This document shows, piece by piece, positions 7,608-16,700 of a DNA stretch of 64,000 nt. The first letter of the stretch is position 1, and every line of letters begins with the position of its first letter. The notes under the pieces are model-generated. The model was not told where the DNA came from, did not search any database, and was given only the letters and a program-made list of their open reading frames with translations. The stretch comes from Sporosarcina sp. ACRSL (GTDB taxonomy: Bacteria; Bacillota; Bacilli; Bacillales_A; Planococcaceae), in NCBI RefSeq assembly GCF_022346605.1, contig NZ_JAKRNT010000004.1, positions 186,001 to 250,000 on the forward strand, given 5' to 3'. The position numbers were made by a program, and so were the translations under genes.

Positions 7608-8540
7608 GTGAAAAGTTACATATTTAAGAGACTGGGATTCATGATCGTTACCCTTTTCGTCATTGTGACCGCCACCTTTTTTCTTATGCAACTTATACCG
7701 GGAACACCTTTTACGAATCCCGAAAAGTTAACAGAGAAACAGTTGGTCATTCTTAATGCGAAATACGGGTTGGATCAACCAGTAGCAATTCAATATTTGA
7801 AATATCTCGGTAATTTAATTCAGGGAGACTTAGGTTATTCGTTTCAATACGATGGCCGGACTGTTTTCAGTATGATTGGCGATCGAATCGGTCCATCAGC
7901 TTTTATTGGCCTGCAAGCACTTATATTCGGCTCAATTATAGGTCTTTTACTAGGCGTTTTTTCCGCTTTGAGACATAACTCTGTATATGATTATCTGTCT
8001 GTGACAATTGCGGTTCTCGGTATGTCAATTCCATCATTCGTATTTGCAGCACTTTTGCAATATTACGTAGGTGTAAAACTGGAATGGCTGCCGGTTGCCC
8101 TTTGGGAAGGATACTCCAGCACAATTCTACCTTCGTTTGCTTTGTCAGTAACGGTAATCGCGACGGTAGCTCGGTTTATTCGAAGTGAAATGCTCGAAGT
8201 GCTCGGACAGGATTACGTCACGACTGCTAGGGCAAAGGGGTTGAACGAGTCGGCCGTCATCGTAAAACACGTCACTCGGAATGCGCTGATCCCGGTCGTC
8301 ACAATGCTCGGTCCATTGGCGGTATCTATCATGACAGGTACGCTCGTCATCGAAAAGATATTTTCCGTTCCAGGACTCGGGGAGCAATTCACTTTATCGA
8401 TCCTTGTCCTCGATTACAGTGTGATTATGGGGATTACGCTTTTCTATAGTGCACTATTCATATTAGTCGTTTTCCTCGTTGATATTCTTTACGGGTTCCT
8501 CGATCCCCGAATTGACTATAAGGGGGCGGAACAGGCATGA
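7608..8540 (+). CDS. oppB: oligopeptide ABC transporter permease OppB
   Basis: A 310-residue inner-membrane permease of the BPD_transp_1 family. It begins with the typical YIFKRLGFMIVTLF helix, has about six membrane segments, and carries the EAA loop that docks to the ATPases (DYVTTARAKGL...VIVKHVTRNALIPV). GTG 7608 is chosen because AGGGGGGTC lies 6 to 8 bases upstream and because homologues start at this helix; longer in-frame starts would overlap the terminator region. The stop overlaps the oppC start (ATGA), so translation is coupled. Confidence 0.93.
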   Translation: MKSYIFKRLGFMIVTLFVIVTATFFLMQLIPGTPFTNPEKLTEKQLVILNAKYGLDQPVAIQYLKYLGNLIQGDLGYSFQYDGRTVFSMIGDRIGPSAFIGLQALIFGSIIGLLLGVFSALRHNSVYDYLSVTIAVLGMSIPSFVFAALLQYYVGVKLEWLPVALWEGYSSTILPSFALSVTVIATVARFIRSEMLEVLGQDYVTTARAKGLNESAVIVKHVTRNALIPVVTMLGPLAVSIMTGTLVIEKIFSVPGLGEQFTLSILVLDYSVIMGITLFYSALFILVVFLVDILYGFLDPRIDYKGAEQA

Positions 8541-9580
8541 ATACAGTTAAAGAGGTAGAACGTATTGATTCGGTGAAACAGAATGTAGCCGAGCCTCCTG
8601 ATGATTTATTCGTTGCTGCTCCATTGAATCGGGACGTTCGTGAAGAAATATTGACACCGTCCATCTCTTTTTGGAAGGAAGCAAGAGAGCGCCTCTTCAA
8701 AAACAAAGGTGCGGTCTTTGCTCTAATTGTTCTTGTTATCTTAACCCTCTTAGCTTTGGTGGGACCAGCAATAAATGAGCATACGTATCGGAGTCAAAAC
8801 TTAGCGCACTCCAACCTTCCGCCAAAAGTAGATGGACTCGAATGGCTTGGTTTTAATGGGAAAGATGTAAAAGGGAACGATGTCTATGCAACAAGAAATA
8901 TAGAAGAAAATTATTGGTTTGGAACAGATGAGTTTGGAAGGGATTTGTGGACAAGGGTTTGGAAAGGAACACAAATTTCATTATTCATTGCAATTGTTGC
9001 GGCAGCGCTTGACTTGGTAATCGGTGTTCTCTATGGTGGCATATCCGCATTCTATGGGGGACGACTCGATAATGTTATGCAGCGAATTATTGAAGTGCTT
9101 GTAGGTATCCCGAATTTGATTGTGATTATCTTGTTTATTCTCATTTTGGAACCCGGGATTACTTCGATTATCTTGGCGCTTGTTGTCACTGGCTGGGTAG
9201 GGATGGCGCGTGTCGTGCGTGGGCAAATCTTACAACTAAAAGGTCAGGAATTCATTCTTGCTTCTAGAACGCTTGGGGCATCGAATACTAGACTGATCGG
9301 TAAGCATCTATTGCCAAACGTCATGGGGCCGATCATTGTTACGGTCATGTTTACGATTCCAACAGCCATATTTTTTGAAGCATTTCTAAGTTTTATCGGT
9401 CTAGGTTTACAGGCTCCGCTTGCTTCACTTGGGGTGTTAATTGAAGATGGCTATAAGTCTATGCGTTTTTTCTCATACAAACTTATTTTTCCAGCAGCAG
9501 TTATCAGTTTAATTATGATTTCATTTAACTTGCTAGCAGATGGTCTTCGTGATGCTCTGGATCCGAAAATGAGAAGATAG
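8537..9580 (+). CDS. oppC: oligopeptide ABC transporter permease OppC
   Basis: A 347-residue permease partner of OppB. The N-terminal cytoplasmic region of about 55 residues precedes the first membrane helix (GAVFALIVLVILTLL), which is typical of OppC. It contains the FGTDEFGRDLWTR motif and the EAA loop (EFILASRTLGASNTRLIGKHLLPN). The ATG overlaps the oppB stop by 4 bp. OppB and OppC form the membrane pore energised by OppD and OppF. Confidence 0.93.
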   Translation: MNTVKEVERIDSVKQNVAEPPDDLFVAAPLNRDVREEILTPSISFWKEARERLFKNKGAVFALIVLVILTLLALVGPAINEHTYRSQNLAHSNLPPKVDGLEWLGFNGKDVKGNDVYATRNIEENYWFGTDEFGRDLWTRVWKGTQISLFIAIVAAALDLVIGVLYGGISAFYGGRLDNVMQRIIEVLVGIPNLIVIILFILILEPGITSIILALVVTGWVGMARVVRGQILQLKGQEFILASRTLGASNTRLIGKHLLPNVMGPIIVTVMFTIPTAIFFEAFLSFIGLGLQAPLASLGVLIEDGYKSMRFFSYKLIFPAAVISLIMISFNLLADGLRDALDPKMRR

Positions 9581-9593
9581 GGAGGGTCAAACA

Positions 9594-10613
9594 TTGAAAG
9601 AGAATATACTAGACGTAGAAAATCTGCACGTTTCATTCAAGACCCGAAACGGAGCAATCACCGCGGTGAGAGGCGTCAGTTTTTCACTGAAAAAAGGGGA
9701 GACCCTCGCAATTGTTGGTGAATCGGGTTCAGGAAAGTCGGTCACGGCAAAATCGATTATGCGGTTATTGCCTAAACATAGCACTGTTATTCCGCAAGGC
9801 GAGATCAAGTTTGAAGGTCGAGATTTACTAGACCTGCCATTAAAAGATATGCAAAAGGTGCGAGGGTCCGAGATTTCCATGGTATTTCAAGATCCGATGT
9901 CATCATTAAATCCAACGATGAAGATTGGTAAGCAAATTATGGAAGGCCTTCAGAAACATCAAACGTTAACAAAGAGTGTGGCAAGGCAAAGAGCGTTGGA
10001 AATGTTGGAGCTAGTCGGTATACCGAATGCCGAAAAAAGACTCGATGCTTATCCGCATCAGTTTTCAGGTGGGATGCGGCAGCGTGTCGTGATTGCGATG
10101 GCATTAGCCTGTATTCCAAAGGTTTTGATTGCCGATGAGCCGACAACAGCACTCGATGTAACCATCCAAGCACAGATTTTGCGACTTATGAAAGATTTGC
10201 AGGAAAAAATGGATACGGCAATTGTACTGATTACGCATGACCTAGGTGTCGTCGCGAACATGGCTGATAAAGTAGCCGTCATGTACGCCGGAGAGGTTGT
10301 GGAGTATGGGACGTTGGATGAAATATTTTACGAAACACAACATCCTTATACGTTAGGACTTCTTGGTTCAATGCCAAATTTAAATGCCAAAAGGTCAGAA
10401 CCACTTATCCCAATTCCAGGTTCTCCTCCGGACTTAGCGACGTTAGGTACTGGCTGTCCTATTGCAGCAAGATGCCCATATACGATGGCAGTGTGTCATG
10501 ATTATCATCCTCGAAAAACAGAGCTGAGTGAGAGTCACTCTGTATTATGTTGGTTGCAGGATTCCCGCACGCCGAAAAATCATGCACCTGAAACAGTTGG
10601 GAGTGCACAGTGA
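9594..10613 (+). CDS. oppD: oligopeptide ABC transporter ATPase OppD
   Basis: A 339-residue ABC ATPase. It shows Walker [10 protein letters not shown]-loop [10 protein letters not shown], signature SGGMRQR, Walker [13 protein letters not shown] and H-loop ITHDLGV, followed by the C-terminal oligopeptide/dipeptide transporter extension with its Cys cluster (CPIAARCPY...C) that in this family binds an iron-sulphur cluster. It starts at TTG 9594 behind GGGAGGGTC. The last codons overlap the start of oppF. The ATPase works with OppF on the cytosolic side of OppBC. Confidence 0.93.
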   Translation: MKENILDVENLHVSFKTRNGAITAVRGVSFSLKKGETLAIVGESGSGKSVTAKSIMRLLPKHSTVIPQGEIKFEGRDLLDLPLKDMQKVRGSEISMVFQDPMSSLNPTMKIGKQIMEGLQKHQTLTKSVARQRALEMLELVGIPNAEKRLDAYPHQFSGGMRQRVVIAMALACIPKVLIADEPTTALDVTIQAQILRLMKDLQEKMDTAIVLITHDLGVVANMADKVAVMYAGEVVEYGTLDEIFYETQHPYTLGLLGSMPNLNAKRSEPLIPIPGSPPDLATLGTGCPIAARCPYTMAVCHDYHPRKTELSESHSVLCWLQDSRTPKNHAPETVGSAQ

Positions 10614-11605
10614 TGAAGAGAAATGAAGATTTGTTAGTAATAAAAGACTTGAAAAAACATTTTAAAATAAATAGAAAAGAAACGTTGAAGGCAGTGGATG
10701 GAATTAGCTTTACGATTAAAAAAGGTGAAACTCTTGGGCTGGTTGGCGAATCTGGATGTGGGAAGTCCACAGTTGGAAGGACAATCACTCAAATTTATCA
10801 ACCGACAAGCGGGGAAATACTATTTGATAATGAAAATGTCCATGCAAAGTTTAGTAAAGCGGAACTGAAAAAGAAAAAACGGGACATGCAGATGATATTC
10901 CAAGACCCGTACTCATCCCTTAATCCGCGTATGACTGTTATGGAAATCATTTCGGAAGGTTTGCTGATCCATGCACCGAATACATCCGAGAAGGAACGCG
11001 AACAACAAGTGAATGAATTGTTGGAACTTGTCGGTTTGAACAAAAATCATTCGGGGCGCTATCCCCATGAATTCAGTGGGGGCCAAAGACAGCGCATCGG
11101 CATTGCTCGTGCACTTGCCGTAAATCCGCAGTTTATCGTGGCGGATGAACCGATTGCAGCTCTTGATGTATCCATCCAGGCCCAAATCGTTAACTTATTA
11201 AAGACACTGCAAGAAGAAAAAGGGTTGACTTATTTATTTATCGCGCATGACCTGTCGATGGTGAAATACATCAGTGACCGGATTGCGGTTATGTATCTGG
11301 GTAAAATTGTAGAGTTGACGGAAAGTGAAAATCTGTATGAAAATCCGATGCATCCCTACTCGGAAGCGTTACTTTCAGCGATTCCACTACCGGATCCTCA
11401 TCTAGAGCGCTCTCGAGTTCAAATTCTCTTAAAAGACGATGTGCCAAGCCCGATCGACATTCCAAGTGGCTGTCGATTCCACACAAGATGCCCGAAAGCA
11501 ATGGATGTCTGTTCTAAACTTGATCCCGCATTTGTAGAAAGGCAGCCGGGGCATTTTGTTGCTTGTCATTTATATGATGAGGAACTAATGGCTAGGGAGA
11601 AGTGA
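10610..11605 (+). CDS. oppF: oligopeptide ABC transporter ATPase OppF
   Basis: A 331-residue ABC ATPase paired with OppD. Motifs are Walker [10 protein letters not shown]-loop [12 protein letters not shown], signature SGGQRQR, Walker [13 protein letters not shown] and H-loop IAHDLSM, plus the C-terminal Cys motif [17 protein letters not shown] 10610 overlaps the oppD stop by 4 bp; the immediately following ATG at 10613 is an equally good start. It closes the oppABCDF operon. The Walker B segment reads DEPIAALD where DEPVSALD or DEPTTALD is usual; the catalytic Glu is kept. Confidence 0.92.
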   Translation: MMKRNEDLLVIKDLKKHFKINRKETLKAVDGISFTIKKGETLGLVGESGCGKSTVGRTITQIYQPTSGEILFDNENVHAKFSKAELKKKKRDMQMIFQDPYSSLNPRMTVMEIISEGLLIHAPNTSEKEREQQVNELLELVGLNKNHSGRYPHEFSGGQRQRIGIARALAVNPQFIVADEPIAALDVSIQAQIVNLLKTLQEEKGLTYLFIAHDLSMVKYISDRIAVMYLGKIVELTESENLYENPMHPYSEALLSAIPLPDPHLERSRVQILLKDDVPSPIDIPSGCRFHTRCPKAMDVCSKLDPAFVERQPGHFVACHLYDEELMAREK

Positions 11606-11648
11606 GTTTTTATAGAATTAGATATTATCAAATCGATGGGGTGTTCAC

Positions 11649-12032
11649 TTGTTTAAACCAATTGAAAATAGGGTTGATACGATTTTTGTTCATGTGACGG
11701 ATTTAGAACGTTCAATACAATGGTATAGTGATTTACTTGGTTTGCAAATAAGAGAGGGGAATAATACTGGGCCTGTATATACTTTAGATATGGGTGACAG
11801 ACGTCCTGGTATAACGCTTGATAACCATTGTTTTGAGGAAGATTATAGATTTATTCCATCAAATCAGCCACTCTTTAACCTAAGTGCTTCCGATATTAAC
11901 GCGGCATATAACCATGTCGCAAAAATGGGTGCCGAGATAATAACGGAAATTATTGTACATCCCGATTTGGCAGAGTTTTCTTTTAAAGATCCTGATGGCA
12001 ATATCATAATGATTTGTACTTGTATCAGTTAA
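11649..12032 (+). CDS. VOC (glyoxalase/bleomycin resistance fold) family protein
   Basis: A 127-residue single-domain VOC protein. It has the paired beta-alpha-beta-beta-beta modules: FVHVTDLERSIQWYSDLLGL at the N-terminus and HVAKMGAEI...FSFKDPDGNIIMI at the C-terminus. Such proteins bind a divalent metal and act as glyoxalases, dioxygenases or antibiotic-binding proteins; the substrate here is unknown. It starts at TTG 11649 with GGGGTG upstream, 44 bp after oppF, and could be co-transcribed with the opp genes. A perfect hairpin follows at 12143. Confidence 0.8.
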   Translation: MFKPIENRVDTIFVHVTDLERSIQWYSDLLGLQIREGNNTGPVYTLDMGDRRPGITLDNHCFEEDYRFIPSNQPLFNLSASDINAAYNHVAKMGAEIITEIIVHPDLAEFSFKDPDGNIIMICTCIS

Positions 12033-12142
12033 GTACAAACGTGTACATTGGTCGAAAATTAATGAAGTCAACCATTTTCCGTTAGCTTTATTTATCACAA
12101 CCAGACCAAGCTGTTTAGCAAGCGGGAAATTAATCAGTATTA

Positions 12143-12180
12143 AATGGAGGCAACCATTTCTACATGTGGTTGCCTCCATT
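12143..12180. terminator. bidirectional hairpin repeat
   Basis: Perfect 14-bp arms AATGGAGGCAACCA (12143-12156) and TGGTTGCCTCCATT (12167-12180) around a 10-base loop. There is no strong T-run. It lies between two convergent genes and shares its right arm with 937-952. Confidence 0.6.
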
Positions 12181-12334
12181 CGTGGAAATACGACTATGTA
12201 TTTCCTCAGATAGGGAGGGGTGGTTCGGGTATTACTGTTCATTTCCCCGGACAATAGAAACTTTCCAGTGGCGCATCAAAGAGCATGAACATATCTCGAA
12301 ATACGTTTCATCGGCCAACTTACCTAAAACCCCT

Positions 12335-12769
12335 TTAAAGTACCCAGGCAAGTTGAGTATTGCTTTCCTCTTCGGATTTCTTGTCGATTTCCTTGTTATC
12401 ATGCGGTTTGTTGTCTTCATCCAGGTCGTCCATTTTCCCCTGTTCATCGAACGGCAAAATGATGTAGATGTTGGCGCCCAGCCCGCTCATGACAGGGCGG
12501 ATGTAGTGGACTTTCTCGATGATTTGCAAGTTGACGAGTTTTCGGATGGCGCGACGGACGGTGATGTTTGACTTCCCGATGGCCTCTTCGATCGTTCCGT
12601 GTTTTAAATGGGCAGCACCGTATTTTACCGAGTAGCGGCGGATGACGTCGAGTACGTGACGATCCGATTTCGTCAACTCGTCCCAATGAAGTGCAAGATG
12701 CTGTTCCGCTGCTGCGTCCATTTCTGCAATTGTGTTAAAGCGTGCGTATTGCTGAAGATAATGTGTCAA
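12335..12769 (-). CDS. helix-turn-helix DNA-binding protein
   Basis: A 144-residue protein with a winged-helix-type core. The segment ADRHVLDVIRRYS-like helix is followed by GTIEEAIGKSNITVRRAIRKL, a clear helix-turn-helix in which the second helix is the recognition helix, and then a wing ending in GANIYIILPFDE. The last 40 residues are acidic and polar. Proteins of this type occur in Bacillales and on plasmids as replication-initiator-like or regulatory proteins; the role here is unknown. The start is TTG 12769 with GGGGG 6 to 7 bases upstream. A perfect palindrome just upstream (12787-12802) is a possible autoregulatory operator. Confidence 0.75.
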   Translation of the reverse strand: MTHYLQQYARFNTIAEMDAAAEQHLALHWDELTKSDRHVLDVIRRYSVKYGAAHLKHGTIEEAIGKSNITVRRAIRKLVNLQIIEKVHYIRPVMSGLGANIYIILPFDEQGKMDDLDEDNKPHDNKEIDKKSEEESNTQLAWVL

Positions 12770-12786
12770 TTGTGATTCCCCCTTTA

Positions 12787-12802
12787 CCCTCTATATAGAG
12801 GG
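12787..12802. promoter_or_regulatory. perfect palindrome upstream of the HTH gene
   Basis: CCCTCTATATAGAGGG reads identically on both strands (16 of 16). It sits just upstream of the ribosome binding site of the HTH gene, where a repressor dimer would bind. The function is inferred from position and symmetry. Confidence 0.45.
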
Positions 12803-12851
12803 GAGGGGTCAAAAGGGATACACTTGGTAGAAATAAATTTATGAAAACAAA

Positions 12852-12899
12852 GAACAACCACTGATTCACGGAAAACCGTGAGAAAAGGTGGTTGTTTTT
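12852..12899. terminator. compound hairpin terminator, copy 1
   Basis: Outer arms GAACAACCAC and GTGGTTGTTTTT enclose an inner hairpin TCACGGAAAACCGTGA. A near-identical element is at 15140-15189. It ends in a T-run on the plus strand. Confidence 0.65.
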
Positions 12900-12973
12900 C
12901 AAATAATCAAGTACAGTCGAAAATTTTAAGATAGCGCTCGTAATAATTACGTGTTGCTCGGTACACTGAATTT

Positions 12974-13120
12974 GCAACACAATGAACTAAATTCGCAACG
13001 CAACGAATGCGGATCGCATCACAATGAACTAGAATTGCAACGCAACGAATGCGGGTCGCAACACAATAAAATTGATTCGTATCGCAACGAATTCGGGGTG
13101 CAACGCAATTAAAGTAGCCG
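12974..13120 (+). repeat. 21-bp tandem repeat array 1 (about 7 units)
   Basis: Units begin at 12974, 12995, 13016, 13037, 13058, 13079 and 13100, exactly 21 bp apart. Each starts with a variant of GCAACRCAAYGAA followed by a variable tail. Units alternate between a GCAACACAATGAA type and a GCAACGCAACGAA type, giving a 42-bp higher-order period. The array fills the gap between the HTH gene and ggt. See the arrays at 16448, 16701 and 44383. Confidence 0.85.
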
Positions 13121-13213
13121 TCTTGTTAGAGTTTCGAGAGATTATGACTCCTAAAAAGGCAAAAGAAATGCCCTGCAGAGATAATCTCCACAAAGCATTT
13201 CAGTATAATTAGG

Positions 13214-14965
13214 TTAAAAATCAATCCCAATTGCTGCGCCATTACGGCTTGAGTCGGCAACTCCTTTGTAAATGCCTTCTTTCTGGTCAATCCAGATACT
13301 TTGGACATTCCCGATCACAGTAGAATCTTCCCCGAATTTATGGCCCATCTTTCGCAATTGTTCCATCACTTCTTCAGGAATGCCTTCTTCATATCGGTAG
13401 GAAGAAGTGTTGTTCGTATAGATTCTTGGTTCCTCGACTGCCGCTTTCAGTTCCATGTCATAAGTGATTGAATTGATGATCGTTTGGAGCACTGATGTGA
13501 TAATTGTCGGTCCGCCTGGTGATCCGACACTTAGCACCGGCTTGCCGTTTTCATAGACGATTGTCGGTGTCATGCTGCTAAGTGGGCGTTTATTCGGTTC
13601 GACTTGATTTGCCCCGCCTGGCATGGCGTCAAAATCAGTTAGTTCATTGTTTAGCATAATGCCATAGCCTGGTACCATGATGCCTGTGCCGAATAGTTGC
13701 TCGATCGTCGTTGTATAGGAAACGACATTGCCCCATCGGTCTGCGACAGAGAAGTGAGTAGTCTCGCCCGGATTTTTATCGTCAGGTTGTTCGACGACAG
13801 CAGTTCCCTTAGCTACACTCTCATATGCCCATGGGTCACCAGCTTCCGGTTTTTCATTCATGGAATCAAGGCTGATCAAGGCTAATCGCTCTTGAATGTA
13901 GTCAGGGTGCAATAACCCTTCCAATGGAACGTCGATGAATTCAGGGTCTCCCGCATAAGCGGAACGGTCCGCATAGGCTAGGTGCATCGCTTCCGCAAGC
14001 AAATGATACTTCTCCCATGATTTCACGTCATATTGCTCCAGATCCAGGCCGTCAAGGATGCCGAGCATTTGGAGCAAGAATACTCCACCTGAACTCGGTG
14101 GCGGCATGCTTGCAATCTGGTAGCCTTTGTATTCGCCCCAGATTGGCTCGTCCAACGTTACGTCGTAAGCTGCCAAGTCGTCTGTTGTCATGGAACCCCC
14201 GTATCTCTGAACGACTTCTGCAATGGCCTCTGCAATTTCCCCTTTATAGAATGCATCCGTTCCTTCAGTTTTAATTAACTCAAACGTCTTTGCCAAATCG
14301 CTCTGTACAAGTATGTCCCCCTCACGCAATGGTTGTCCGTGCGGAATGAACACATCTTTTGCGGCTGTACGGTAGAGCATTGCTTTATTATCCTCAATAG
14401 CTTTTGCGAGTACGGAGTCAATCGGGAAACCGCCACGTGCCAGTTGAATGGCGGGGTCGATCAATTCATCCATAGACATCGTTCCCCATCGTTCAAGTGC
14501 GACTTCAAGACCTTTCAATGTTCCCGGAACGCCGACAGCTTTCCCGCTAAGCGATCTTTCGGCGAAAGGAATCGGATCTCCATGATCGTAAAGGAACATA
14601 TCCGGTGTAGCTCCAGCAGGCGCTCGCTCCCGGCTGTTAACGATAAGTGTTTCATCTGCTTCAGCATTATAATACATAAGGAATCCGCCGCCTCCGATGC
14701 CCGACATCATCGGTTCGGTAACGTTCAATGCAAATTGGATCGCAACCGCTGCGTCAATCGCATTCCCTCCATTTTTAAGAACTTCCGCTCCGATTTGACT
14801 CGCAAGCGGATGGGCTGTCGTCACCATACCGTCCATGCCGGTCGCCACTTGACGGACATTGTCATAATCCATATCCAATTCCTTTGCCATCCCCACAGGC
14901 AACATACTGAACACGAGCATCAAACTTAACGGAACTGCGACTAACCACTTCAAACGTTTCTTCAT
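13214..14965 (-). CDS. ggt: gamma-glutamyltransferase precursor
   Basis: A 583-residue secreted proenzyme of the Ntn-hydrolase fold that transfers or hydrolyses gamma-glutamyl groups (glutathione, polyglutamate, glutamine). A Sec signal peptide covers about residues 1-27. Markers are GGNAIDAAVA, GIGGGGFLMYY, the RERAPAGA motif, PPPSSGG, and the autocleavage site where Thr402 of TTHFSVAD becomes the N-terminal nucleophile of the small subunit. SVGSPGGPTI, the oxyanion region, follows. ATG 14965 has AAGGGGTGGGG upstream; longer in-frame starts lack a site. The gene lies between two repeat arrays or hairpins and runs parallel to comK. The role is probably extracellular glutamate salvage. Confidence 0.93.
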   Translation of the reverse strand: MKKRLKWLVAVPLSLMLVFSMLPVGMAKELDMDYDNVRQVATGMDGMVTTAHPLASQIGAEVLKNGGNAIDAAVAIQFALNVTEPMMSGIGGGGFLMYYNAEADETLIVNSRERAPAGATPDMFLYDHGDPIPFAERSLSGKAVGVPGTLKGLEVALERWGTMSMDELIDPAIQLARGGFPIDSVLAKAIEDNKAMLYRTAAKDVFIPHGQPLREGDILVQSDLAKTFELIKTEGTDAFYKGEIAEAIAEVVQRYGGSMTTDDLAAYDVTLDEPIWGEYKGYQIASMPPPSSGGVFLLQMLGILDGLDLEQYDVKSWEKYHLLAEAMHLAYADRSAYAGDPEFIDVPLEGLLHPDYIQERLALISLDSMNEKPEAGDPWAYESVAKGTAVVEQPDDKNPGETTHFSVADRWGNVVSYTTTIEQLFGTGIMVPGYGIMLNNELTDFDAMPGGANQVEPNKRPLSSMTPTIVYENGKPVLSVGSPGGPTIITSVLQTIINSITYDMELKAAVEEPRIYTNNTSSYRYEEGIPEEVMEQLRKMGHKFGEDSTVIGNVQSIWIDQKEGIYKGVADSSRNGAAIGIDF

Positions 14966-15139
14966 TACCCCACCCCTTAAAAGTAGTTGTGAACCGCTAA
15001 CCTTCTCACCAGAGCCTCCCTTCATATTTGTTAATAATTGTAGTAAATAGGCTACAATAATATAACTATGCTGAATTAATAGATAAATTACCAACTATAT
15101 AACTTGGATTCTAGGTAAGTGGTAAGTGTGTCATTGAAA

Positions 15140-15189
15140 AAGAACAACCACCCTTCCCACGAAAACCGTGAGAAAAGGTGGTTGTTCTT
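15140..15189. terminator. compound hairpin terminator, copy 2
   Basis: Perfect 13-bp outer arms AAGAACAACCACC and GGTGGTTGTTCTT with the inner sequence CACGAAAACCGTG. It is nearly the same element as 12852-12899. It lies immediately past the comK stop and upstream of ggt. Confidence 0.7.
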
Positions 15190-15191
15190 AT

Positions 15192-15704
15192 TTAATTAAA
15201 ATGTTGGATTGGAAGATCTGGTTCCATTCCGAAGTACGGCTGTCCGGATATGTAGTTGCGTTTCGATTGGTGTGAGTGGCTGAGCAGCATATGTAATTTC
15301 GCCTTCTGTTGCATGACGGTGTAGTGGGATACCGGGACAGTGATGACTGTTTTGTTGCTGAACGTAATTTTAGTTTTTGCTTTTCCGACCTTTTCCGCTT
15401 TGAAAAAATGGCTGAAGATGTAGATGCATTCCGGATTATCGGACGACACTGTTGGGAATACACCTACATCGTCTGAAATGAGGAATGGCGGCTTTTTATG
15501 GTAGTTCAGCAGTTTCTTCGCCGCATCTTTACGCCCTTCCTTGGAAGAATGGTGACGTAAGCACGCCTGTTTTAGTAATTCGACCGGACTTGTTCTGGAA
15601 TAGTAAACGCCATGCGTCGTAATAATCTCGGACAAGTACGTACCGGAAAAGACAGGTCGTAGTGCCAATGCCCGAAAGTCTAGCAATAAACTATCATCTC
15701 TCAT
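15192..15704 (-). CDS. comK: competence transcription factor ComK
   Basis: A 170-residue protein aligning with Bacillus ComK in its central core: KKPPFLISDDVGVFPTVSS corresponds to the HKPPIMVDPSNQIFLFPTLSS region, followed by a PECIYIFSHFF segment and ITFSNKTVITVPVS. ComK binds AAAA-N5-TTTT boxes in the minor groove and switches on DNA-uptake genes. ATG 15704 is preceded by GGGAGG; a longer frame from further upstream lacks a site. A near-match K-box (AAAA-TAGTG-ATTT, 15767-15779) lies upstream and could mediate autoregulation. It is divergent from the sigma factor gene at 15942. Confidence 0.88.
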   Translation of the reverse strand: MRDDSLLLDFRALALRPVFSGTYLSEIITTHGVYYSRTSPVELLKQACLRHHSSKEGRKDAAKKLLNYHKKPPFLISDDVGVFPTVSSDNPECIYIFSHFFKAEKVGKAKTKITFSNKTVITVPVSHYTVMQQKAKLHMLLSHSHQSKRNYISGQPYFGMEPDLPIQHFN

Positions 15705-15941
15705 ACTTAATCCTCCCTTATTATGATATATACCTAGAGTACCATACAATTAGTGCGAATGTAACAAAAATAGTGATTTATTTCAATATTGGTTCAACTA
15801 ACCAATATTATGACCCATTCAAATCATAAGTTTAGAGCGTCAAACGTTATAAATGCTCATTGGTCATCTACATTTATTCCACCTAAGATGGGAAGTACCC
15901 GGGAATAAACTGAATCGTGCACGATCGGAAAGGTCAACTTC

Positions 15942-16436
15942 GTGTTGAATTTTGAAGACGTGTTAGCGCAATATGAACCAATGATCTCCGCCTGCATCCG
16001 CCAGCTCAATATTTACCGAGAACACGAACAATACAGGCAAACAGGACGTGTAGCCCTTTGGCGAGCATGGGAACGATTTGACGAGGAGAAAGGGGATTTC
16101 ACGCCATACGCCTACCGCACCATCCGCGGCGCCATGTTGGACGAATTGAGAAGAGAGGGCCGGTTCGAGCAGCACTTTATGCCGGCGGAAGATGATATGT
16201 TGACGTTATGGATCGATGCGGAAGATGATGGAGAGGAATGTGGAAATGACCGGCTCCATCAGGCACTCGAGCAACTGACTGATGAAGAAAGAAAATTGTT
16301 GAAATGGCTTTTCGTTGAGAGGTGTACGCTGGCTGAGTGTGCTAGGCGAATTGGGATTTCTGTGGCGGGTGTGAAGAAACGAAGGGAGCGGTTGTTGAGG
16401 AAGATGAGGGGGGTGATGGAGGGGGAAGTGATTTGA
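15942..16436 (+). CDS. small sigma-70 family RNA polymerase sigma factor
   Basis: A 164-residue sigma factor. Region 2 spans about residues 5-80 with YRQTGRVALWRAWERFDEEKG and FTPYAYRTIRGAMLDELRRE. Region 4 spans about 108-155 and has the helix-turn-helix TLAECARRIGISVAGVKKRRERLL. It lacks the ECF anti-sigma gene pairing and resembles the SigH/ComX-like small sigma factors linked to competence in Firmicutes. It is divergent from comK across 237 bp, which supports a link with competence; this is inference. The start is GTG 15942 with GAAAGG upstream. Confidence 0.8.
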   Translation: MLNFEDVLAQYEPMISACIRQLNIYREHEQYRQTGRVALWRAWERFDEEKGDFTPYAYRTIRGAMLDELRREGRFEQHFMPAEDDMLTLWIDAEDDGEECGNDRLHQALEQLTDEERKLLKWLFVERCTLAECARRIGISVAGVKKRRERLLRKMRGVMEGEVI

Positions 16437-16447
16437 AGTGAGTGGTT

Positions 16448-16612
16448 GCAACGCAATGAAAGCGGTGTGCAACGCAACATAGATGATTCGCAACGCAATG
16501 AAAACAGCGTGCAACGCAACAAAAGTCATTCGCAACGCAATGGAAATTGCATGCAAGGCAACGTAAGTCGTTCGCAGCATAATGTAAACTGCATGTACAA
16601 CAACGATTTCTT
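16448..16612 (+). repeat. 21-bp tandem repeat array 2 (7 to 8 units)
   Basis: Units start at 16448, 16469, 16490, 16511, 16532, 16553, 16574 and, degenerate, 16595, all exactly 21 bp apart. The core is GCAACGCAATGAA, alternating with GCAACGCAACATA-type units. It begins right after the sigma factor stop. Because 21 is divisible by three, long open frames appear on the minus strand, but they lack coding features. Confidence 0.88.
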
Positions 16613-16621
16613 TAAATAAGA

Positions 16622-16662
16622 ATAGGAAGTCAATGGTCGACTACATACCATTGGCTTCCTAT
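16622..16662. terminator. hairpin of the GGAAGTCAAT family
   Basis: Arms ATAGGAAGTCAATGGT and ACCATTGGCTTCCTAT pair with one G-U. It shares its core (GGAAGTCAAT ... ATTGGCTTCC) with the hairpins at 47209 and 48802. Confidence 0.65.
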
Positions 16663-16700
16663 GTTTTATATTCACGTGATAAGTAGCTTGTAAGCTGGTC

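Noticed and set aside
12974..13120. CRISPR array
   Set aside because: Units are contiguous 21-mers with degenerate cores and no unique spacers of constant length; no cas genes are nearby.
14333..14929. 198-codon plus-strand frame opposite ggt
   Set aside because: Antisense shadow of the well-supported ggt gene; Cys/His/Arg-rich without a ribosome binding site.
16206..16580. Open minus-strand frame of repeated VALH/IALR-type residues over the 21-bp array
   Set aside because: The frame follows automatically from a 21-bp period divisible by three. It overlaps the sigma factor gene, has no ribosome binding site and has an unnatural composition.
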